Source of the DNA: Candidatus Heimdallarchaeota archaeon LC_3
GTDB taxonomy: Archaea > Asgardarchaeota > Heimdallarchaeia > Hodarchaeales > LC-3
NCBI GenBank assembly: GCA_001940645.1
Contig: MDVS01000099.1
Coordinates: forward strand, 1-15,637
Length of the DNA stretch: 15,637 nucleotides
Reading direction: 5' to 3'
This document shows positions 12,197 through 15,637 of this stretch, one piece after another. Made by a program: the position numbers and the translations under genes. Numbering within the stretch: the stretch's first letter is position 1; each line of letters starts with the position of its first letter. Below the pieces are notes generated by a model. It was not told the DNA's origin and did not search any database. It saw nothing but the letters and a program-made list of their open reading frames with translations.

Positions 12197-12546
12197 GTGA
12201 AGAAAAGAAAGTAGTAGATTTAACAAAAAGAAAGAATACTCGAAATAAATTATTCGAGGAACAGTCAACAAGAATTCTCAAATTAGAGAAAAAGATTGCT
12301 GAATTAGAAGTTGAACTATTAAATAAAACTCTTGTTTCTTTATCAGATAATACAAGAGAAATTCAAGCGCCTTATGTATCATATAAAATTGATAGGGAAG
12401 AAAGTAAAAATCCTAAAACAAGAACAACTATTAAAGTATCAGGAGCTCTTGAAGAATTAAAAATGGTGGATGTTGAAATCCGCTTGAATGAACTTCGAGC
12501 TAAATTAAAAGAACATTTTGATCATCCTGTAGAAGAAATACAATAA
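12193..12546 (+). CDS. Coiled-coil protein (117 aa)
   Basis: GGTGAAAGG precedes the ATG closely. Residues 15-50 form a heptad coil (EEQSTRILKLEKKIAELEVE). A strand-like middle follows (APYVSYKIDREES, RTTIKVSGALEEL) and then a second helix (VDVEIRLNELRAKLKEHFDH). It has no cysteines and is highly charged, so it is cytoplasmic. It probably oligomerises. It is the last gene before a hairpin terminator, closing the first rightward early unit. No family is recognised. Confidence 0.7.
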   Translation: MSEEKKVVDLTKRKNTRNKLFEEQSTRILKLEKKIAELEVELLNKTLVSLSDNTREIQAPYVSYKIDREESKNPKTRTTIKVSGALEELKMVDVEIRLNELRAKLKEHFDHPVEEIQ

Positions 12547-12586
12547 ATCAAGTTACTATGACTTGATTCCATCCTTTACTTTTTTT
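12546..12586 (+). terminator. Hairpin and T-tract terminator
   Basis: AATCAAGT (12546-12553) and ACTTGATT (12561-12568) form a perfect 8-bp stem with a 7-nt loop directly after the stop codon. A pyrimidine-rich stretch ends in seven T residues (12580-12586). This separates the first early unit from the next promoter. Confidence 0.75.
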
Positions 12587-12600
12587 AGAGAGTTAGAGTA

Positions 12601-12617
12601 TTAGAAATATATTCTAA
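12601..12617 (+). promoter_or_regulatory. Promoter with dyad centred on the TATA box
   Basis: TTAGAA-ATATA-TTCTAA: 6-bp inverted arms around a TATA element. A start would fall near 12633-12636, leaving a very short leader before ATG 12638. Because the dyad encloses the TATA box, a bound protein would exclude TBP, a simple repression design. Confidence 0.5.
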
Positions 12618-12637
12618 TTCGAAATAAGGTGAAAAGA

Positions 12638-12904
12638 ATGGATGAATTTGAACTAATGTTACAAGGAATTAGAACAAATCAAAGCTCAACAGCTGATGGA
12701 TATGTTGAAACGAAAATTCTTAGATTGTTAGGTTCTTTCATAATAAATAAAATAAATATTGCACTAGAAATTAAAATCAGTGCTAGTAAAGAAGGAGTTG
12801 ATGCTGTTCAAAAGGCATTTAACATCTTAGAACCTAGAGAAAAAATGTCTATGGTGCTTGTTGAAAACAAACAAGGAAGATTATCCAAACAGAAAAAGAA
12901 ATAA
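12638..12904 (+). CDS. Small protein of unknown function (88 aa)
   Basis: ATG 12638 is chosen over GTG 12629, which lies inside the AAGGTGA ribosome binding site. It is mixed alpha/beta: a helix (DEFELMLQGIR), a Leu/Ile-rich segment (KILRLLGSFIINKINIALEI), then a helix-strand part (SKEGVDAVQKAFNILEPREK, MSMVLVEN) and a very basic tail ending QKKKK-like. The basic tail suggests nucleic-acid binding. It has its own promoter and is followed by a pyrimidine tract, so it may be expressed alone at a high level. No family is recognised. Confidence 0.65.
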   Translation: MDEFELMLQGIRTNQSSTADGYVETKILRLLGSFIINKINIALEIKISASKEGVDAVQKAFNILEPREKMSMVLVENKQGRLSKQKKK

Positions 12905-12928
12905 TCTTCCCCTTCCCTTTTTTTTATC
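12905..12928 (+). terminator. Pyrimidine/T-tract terminator
   Basis: Immediately after the stop, a run of C and T (CTTCCCCTTCCC) passes into eight T residues with no stem, the form of many archaeal intrinsic terminators. It resembles the tract after the capsid gene. Some read-through is needed for the next genes, since no clear promoter follows. Confidence 0.5.
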
Positions 12929-12942
12929 CAGGAGAATTAATT

Positions 12943-13071
12943 ATGAAAAAGACGTATAGAAGTTGTTATGATTGTGATCATTTACATGTACCCCCTGATG
13001 AATCACCTTGTCATGAATGTTTAGATGAATGGTACAGACAATTTCATAAAAGAGGTGAAGAAAAAGAATGA
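12943..13071 (+). CDS. Small zinc-finger protein (42 aa)
   Basis: AGGAGA lies about 8 nt before ATG, a clear ribosome binding site. The peptide has CYDCDHLHVPPDESPCHEC, that is CxxC-x12-CxxC, a compact zinc finger. A basic helical tail follows (WYRQFHKRGEEKE). The stop overlaps the next ATG (ATGA), and the tail codons provide the GAGGTGA site for that gene. It probably binds nucleic acid or a host protein. Confidence 0.75.
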   Translation: MKKTYRSCYDCDHLHVPPDESPCHECLDEWYRQFHKRGEEKE

Positions 13072-13460
13072 GAAAGCAAATATCTTTTGCAATAAACTAT
13101 GATAAGTTGAATCAAAAAACATTCTGCACACTTCGAGGATTTTCATGGATGGAAGAAACATTTAGATTTCCTACGATTATAAAAATTAAACGTCAGGTAA
13201 TAGGTTATGCTCAAGTTTTATGCAGAAAATTAGTTAATGTTAGTGAATTACCTCTTGAATTTCTACAATATGATGTCTCCCCTTTTGTCATTAAAAGAAA
13301 AGGAGATTTTTACGATTATGTTAATAATTTACGAAATGATCGAGCTATTCCCATAGGAGTTATTGAAGGTGAATGGCAAGCTGAGATGACCCTTATTTAT
13401 CTTACATGGATGAGTAAATTAAAAAAACTTGATTATTGGATGTTAGAGATGTTATCATAA
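13068..13460 (+). CDS. Possible ASCH/PUA-like domain protein (130 aa)
   Basis: GAGGTGA (13052-13058) is 9 nt from the ATG. The strand order RKQISFAIN, KTFCTLRGFSW, TIIKIKRQVIGYAQVLCRKL and IPIGVIEGEWQ with short helices between is like the small beta-barrel of ASCH/PUA-type proteins. In those, a 'TxR' strand leads to 'xVxGxxxVxxxxxV'; here it is KRQVIGYAQVLCRKLVNV. Such domains bind RNA or modified bases. No catalytic residue is evident, so this is a fold-level guess. The gene abuts the next one as TAATG. Confidence 0.45.
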   Translation: MRKQISFAINYDKLNQKTFCTLRGFSWMEETFRFPTIIKIKRQVIGYAQVLCRKLVNVSELPLEFLQYDVSPFVIKRKGDFYDYVNNLRNDRAIPIGVIEGEWQAEMTLIYLTWMSKLKKLDYWMLEMLS

Positions 13461-13627
13461 TGGTACGTAGACACTGGCCTGAATTAAGACAGCATAAGAT
13501 ACCTGAAAGGGTTTTTGTTCTTGATAGAAAATGTCCTGCTTGTCAAGAGGTAACAAAACATATCCAGTATCGATTAGAAAAATATTATCAATGCATTAAT
13601 TGTTCAATGAGGAGTCGATATTTATGA
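13460..13627 (+). CDS. Zinc-ribbon protein (55 aa)
   Basis: ATG 13460 shares its A with the preceding TAA (TAATG), so translation is probably re-initiated; a TTG at 13436 further upstream is less likely. The protein starts MVRRHWPELRQHKIPERVFV and contains CPAC-x16-CINC, a zinc ribbon with basic flanks. It ends MRSRYL. Small ribbons of this kind usually bind DNA, RNA or RNA polymerase. Its last codons overlap the next start by 4 nt. Confidence 0.7.
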   Translation: MVRRHWPELRQHKIPERVFVLDRKCPACQEVTKHIQYRLEKYYQCINCSMRSRYL

Positions 13628-14124
13628 CAGTATGCAGTAAATTTTGTGATAAATGTAAATTAGAAAAAGAAGAAATAAAAACCATATTTCTTTGGAGTAT
13701 AGATCCAAAAATTGATCGAATCATAGATTATAATAGTAAAGAATACAATATATTTAGCATGATTGATGCCTGTATTTGTAGGGGTTGTTATCTATCCTTA
13801 GGCATACTCAAGGAAGAAATGCCTGAAGAAGATATTAAAATAACAGTATGGAAAAACTTTTGTGATAAATGTAATAAATTAAAATTAAAAAAAGAAGAAC
13901 TTTGTATTTGTGAAGATAGAAATATAGAAACAGATATGGATGAATTTAAAGACAAAATGAAAAAAATAATTGAAGAGTTACAACCTATATTCGAAGAGAA
14001 GATCATATGTTTTAAAAATAAACCGATTAAGTTCAAGGGTTATAATGACTATTTGGATGTTTTAGAATATTTATGGGGAATACCAAAAGCGATTATTTTA
14101 GGATGTAAACCTGATAATGAATAA
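13624..14124 (+). CDS. Protein with two or three Cys-pair metal sites (166 aa)
   Basis: ATG 13624 overlaps the previous stop (ATGA) with GAGGAG about 9 nt upstream; a TTG at 13600 is rejected. Cysteines come in clusters: C4, C8-x2-C11, C50/C52-x2-C55 and C80-x2-C83 with C94/C96. SKFCDKCK near residue 8 is repeated as KNFCDKCN near 80, suggesting a duplicated metal-binding unit. The C-terminal third is an acidic helix (DEFKDKMKKIIEELQPIFEE) and then a small mixed end. It could bridge nucleic acid and protein. Function unknown. Confidence 0.7.
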   Translation: MTVCSKFCDKCKLEKEEIKTIFLWSIDPKIDRIIDYNSKEYNIFSMIDACICRGCYLSLGILKEEMPEEDIKITVWKNFCDKCNKLKLKKEELCICEDRNIETDMDEFKDKMKKIIEELQPIFEEKIICFKNKPIKFKGYNDYLDVLEYLWGIPKAIILGCKPDNE

Positions 14125-14293
14125 AGAAATAACTAAAGAAGAAGAAGAAGAAATGTTCTTCAAATCAATATTATACAGAAGAGCAATGCTAAGAGCTACA
14201 GCACTTGTATTATTCATTAAAGCTAAAAGAAAGGAAGGAATGTCTGAAGAAGATATTAAAAAGGTAGTTGAATCATTAAAGGTGTTACTCTAG
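14117..14293 (+). CDS. Small helical protein (58 aa)
   Basis: Overlaps the preceding gene by 8 nt, and its last stop base is the first base of the next GTG. The N-terminus is a run of Glu (TKEEEEE). A helix follows with a hydrophobic face (YRRAMLRATALVLFIKAKRK), then a second helix (SEEDIKKVVESLKVLL). The hydrophobic part is too short for a confident membrane span. It was identified by overlaps and protein-like composition; function unknown. AAAGGTG near its end is the ribosome binding site of the glycosyltransferase gene. Confidence 0.65.
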   Translation: MNKEITKEEEEEMFFKSILYRRAMLRATALVLFIKAKRKEGMSEEDIKKVVESLKVLL

Positions 14294-15096
14294 TGATCAA
14301 GGCTTGTATCATTACTTTGAATGATGATCCTACACTAGAATGGACTATTTCTTCTTTAATTGGTTATGTGGATGAAATAATAGCTATTGATGGTCCTTGG
14401 GCAAATTATAGTAATGATCTAGGTTCAACAGATGGAACATTACCTATTTTGGAAAAGTATGGTGTCAACATTATTGAGGGAAGATGGAAAACTGAAGTAG
14501 ATAAAAGGAATGCTTATGTTAATGCCTGTAATACTAATGATTGGATCCTTGTTATAGATGCTGATGAAATATTAATCAATGGTTATTTTCTTACTCATCT
14601 TGATAATTATTCCTTTCCTGTTTGGAGTGTAAATCTTTTTAGTATTGATTATCCAGATGATTTATACATAGGAATGAAAAAAGGATCTTTCTTAGTTAGT
14701 GATTTTACTCAAAACAGACTTTTTAAGAAATTCAATAAAACTCATTACTGGAAAAAACATTATTATATTTTTCAAGATGGATTCAATATTACCTGGTTAC
14801 ATTATGCACCTGAAGCTGAAATCGGAATAATTCACATTCATTTTCTCAGACCTTATGTTCGAAAAGAAAACAAACTAAATTTTTATCTTAAAGCAATGAA
14901 CCTCAAAAAAGAAGGAAGGGGTCATTTTAGTTATTGGTTATTTGATGATTGTTGGAGAAATTGCATAGCTTTTCAAAAAGATAAAAACAAACGAATTGAT
15001 TATGATTGTGTTAGCTATAAGGACAATCTTTGTCGAGCTTATCCTGGGAATACAGATATAAGAGGAAATAAACAAATAGGACCGTTAATTTTATGA
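14293..15096 (+). CDS. Family 2 glycosyltransferase (GT-A fold)
   Basis: 267 residues from GTG 14293, supported by AAAGGTG about 8 nt upstream. A first strand IKACIITLNDDPTLEWTISS and YVDEIIAIDGPW lead to STDGT (45-49), the usual nucleotide-binding loop of GT2 enzymes. A KRN helix start (71-73) precedes NDWILVIDADE (82-92), containing the metal-binding D-x-D. The C-terminal half has many aromatic residues and an acceptor-side HIHFLRPYVRKENK motif. It would move a sugar from a nucleotide sugar to an unknown acceptor, such as capsid or fibre protein, host surface, or modified DNA bases. It has no membrane segment. Family assignment is firm, substrate unknown. Confidence 0.88.
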   Translation: MIKACIITLNDDPTLEWTISSLIGYVDEIIAIDGPWANYSNDLGSTDGTLPILEKYGVNIIEGRWKTEVDKRNAYVNACNTNDWILVIDADEILINGYFLTHLDNYSFPVWSVNLFSIDYPDDLYIGMKKGSFLVSDFTQNRLFKKFNKTHYWKKHYYIFQDGFNITWLHYAPEAEIGIIHIHFLRPYVRKENKLNFYLKAMNLKKEGRGHFSYWLFDDCWRNCIAFQKDKNKRIDYDCVSYKDNLCRAYPGNTDIRGNKQIGPLIL

Positions 15097-15446
15097 TACA
15101 TATGGGTATTCAAATATACGTTAAAACAATAAGTCTTACACCAACAGAACCAATCAAATTGACTTATCATGGATATTTTATTGATTCTGACTCTGAAATT
15201 ATGACAGAACATGATATGGACTGTATTAAATCTTTTGAGAAGAGTATCTTAGAAGAAGGAATAAAATATTGTATTATTATTAATCCTTATGGAAAAATAC
15301 TTGATGGTAATTGCAGATATCATGTAGCAATAAAAAATAACATTGAATATGTTCCTGTTGTAGTTATTCATTGGATGGGAATGGATCAAGCAATGCCCAA
15401 GATAAAAGTAAAAGATACCATAGCAAAAATACCGATATTTGCATAA
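15093..15446 (+). CDS. ParB-like domain protein (117 aa)
   Basis: Shares ATGA with the glycosyltransferase stop. Residues 43-93 show the ParB/sulfiredoxin-type core: a helix (DCIKSFEKSILEEGIKYCII), then INPYGKILDGNCRYHVAIKN (63-82) and NIEYVPVVVI. The 'I-x-DG-x-x-R-x-x-A' box is the signature of this fold, which binds nucleotides such as CTP. There is no helix-turn-helix part, so it is not a full partition ParB. Stand-alone domains of this type occur in viruses near terminase or DNA-modification genes. It may be an NTP-dependent DNA-binding switch or a nuclease-like factor. The promoter of the probable terminase gene follows. Confidence 0.7.
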   Translation: MIHMGIQIYVKTISLTPTEPIKLTYHGYFIDSDSEIMTEHDMDCIKSFEKSILEEGIKYCIIINPYGKILDGNCRYHVAIKNNIEYVPVVVIHWMGMDQAMPKIKVKDTIAKIPIFA

Positions 15447-15448
15447 TA

Positions 15449-15490
15449 ATATAAATACTGGTAAATATTTTCTTTTGTTGTAGGGGTCTA
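15449..15490 (+). promoter_or_regulatory. Probable late promoter for the terminase unit
   Basis: AATATAAATA (15449-15458) and GTAAATATTT (15461-15470) are TATA-like; the first predicts a start near 15478. GTAGGGGTCT follows and can pair with the anti-Shine-Dalgarno as GGGGT (one G-U pair). The GTAAATATT plus GGGGTCT pair also occurs at 9338-9369. Confidence 0.5.
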
Positions 15491-15497
15491 AAAAAGT

Positions 15498-15637
15498 TTG
15501 ACACCTGACACCATACTAGTGACACCAGAAATTTCTAGAACAAAGTACAACTTTGATGAGATACTTAGTTTAAGAAAGAATAAGAAATCATGGAGAGATA
15601 TAGCTGCATATTATAGCGTAACTCACCCTTCTCCTCT
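15498..15637 (+). CDS. Helix-turn-helix protein, probable small terminase subunit (N-terminus only)
   Basis: Open to the window end. TTG 15498, about 10 nt after GGGGT, gives MTPDTILVTPEISRTKYNFD then EILSLRKNKKSWRDIAAYYS. GTG 15519 is the alternative. EILSLRKNKKSWRDIAAYYSV is a clear helix-turn-helix opening ('L..GKSWRDIA..  V') of the kind seen in small terminase subunits and related DNA-binding proteins. Gene order supports terminase: it starts a new unit at the edge where the packaging genes would precede the capsid genes at the window's left end. Only about 46 residues are visible, so a transcription regulator cannot be excluded. Confidence 0.5.
   Translation, partial: MTPDTILVTPEISRTKYNFDEILSLRKNKKSWRDIAAYYSVTHPSP
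15499..15526 (+). repeat. Three TGACACC repeats over the terminase start
   Basis: TGACACC occurs at 15499, 15506 and 15520, all on a 7-bp grid with one degenerate unit (ATACTAG) at 15513. They lie on the start of the gene, so they could be a binding site for its own product (a pac-like site) or an operator. Confidence 0.65.

Overview
The window looks like about 15.6 kb of a tailed, HK97-fold virus (or provirus) of an archaeon. The DNA is AT-rich, and 33 short, tightly packed genes can be read. Evidence for an archaeal host: ribosome binding sites are repeatedly GGTGA/AGGTGAT, for example before 2928, 3955, 5696, 12638 and 13068. Promoter-like sites are TATA boxes about 25 bp ahead of a short leader rather than -35/-10 pairs, and termination signals are pyrimidine- or T-rich tracts. 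The archaeal lineage cannot be told from the sequence alone, and no integrase or other sign of integration was seen.

Layout. (1) 1-8663, + strand, is the late morphogenesis block: the end of a probable capsid decoration protein, the HK97/encapsulin-like major capsid protein, head-tail adaptor, neck protein, tail terminator, a short hydrophobic protein where a tape measure would be expected, a 39-aa membrane peptide, tail tube, hub, a repeat-containing fibre, then four small genes including probable membrane or lysis proteins. (2) 8664-9672 is about 1 kb without a convincing gene. It lies between converging gene blocks and is packed with direct repeats, perfect palindromes and a 57-bp AT-rich stretch; it is the best candidate for a replication origin or regulatory hub. 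(3) 9673-11174, - strand, is an operon of six small genes, including a ribbon-helix-helix regulator, three or four metal-binding mini-proteins and a 30-aa peptide shaped like the iron-sulfur loop of endonuclease III. (4) 11175-11290 is a divergent promoter region with a perfect 9-bp inverted repeat. (5) 11291-15446, + strand, holds small, mostly uncharacterised genes, many with zinc ribbons, ending in an ASCH/PUA-like protein, a GT2 glycosyltransferase and a ParB-like domain protein. (6) 15449-15637 is a promoter, a TGACACC repeat cluster and the start of a helix-turn-helix protein that fits a small terminase subunit.

The right edge (probable terminase start) and the left edge (decoration/capsid genes) are the two ends of one standard packaging/head module. 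The missing genes (large terminase, portal, protease/scaffold) would lie between them, so the window probably covers most of a circular or circularly permuted genome of modest size; this is inference. Many genes overlap by 1-8 nt (ATGA, TTGA, TAATG), which indicates translationally coupled operons.
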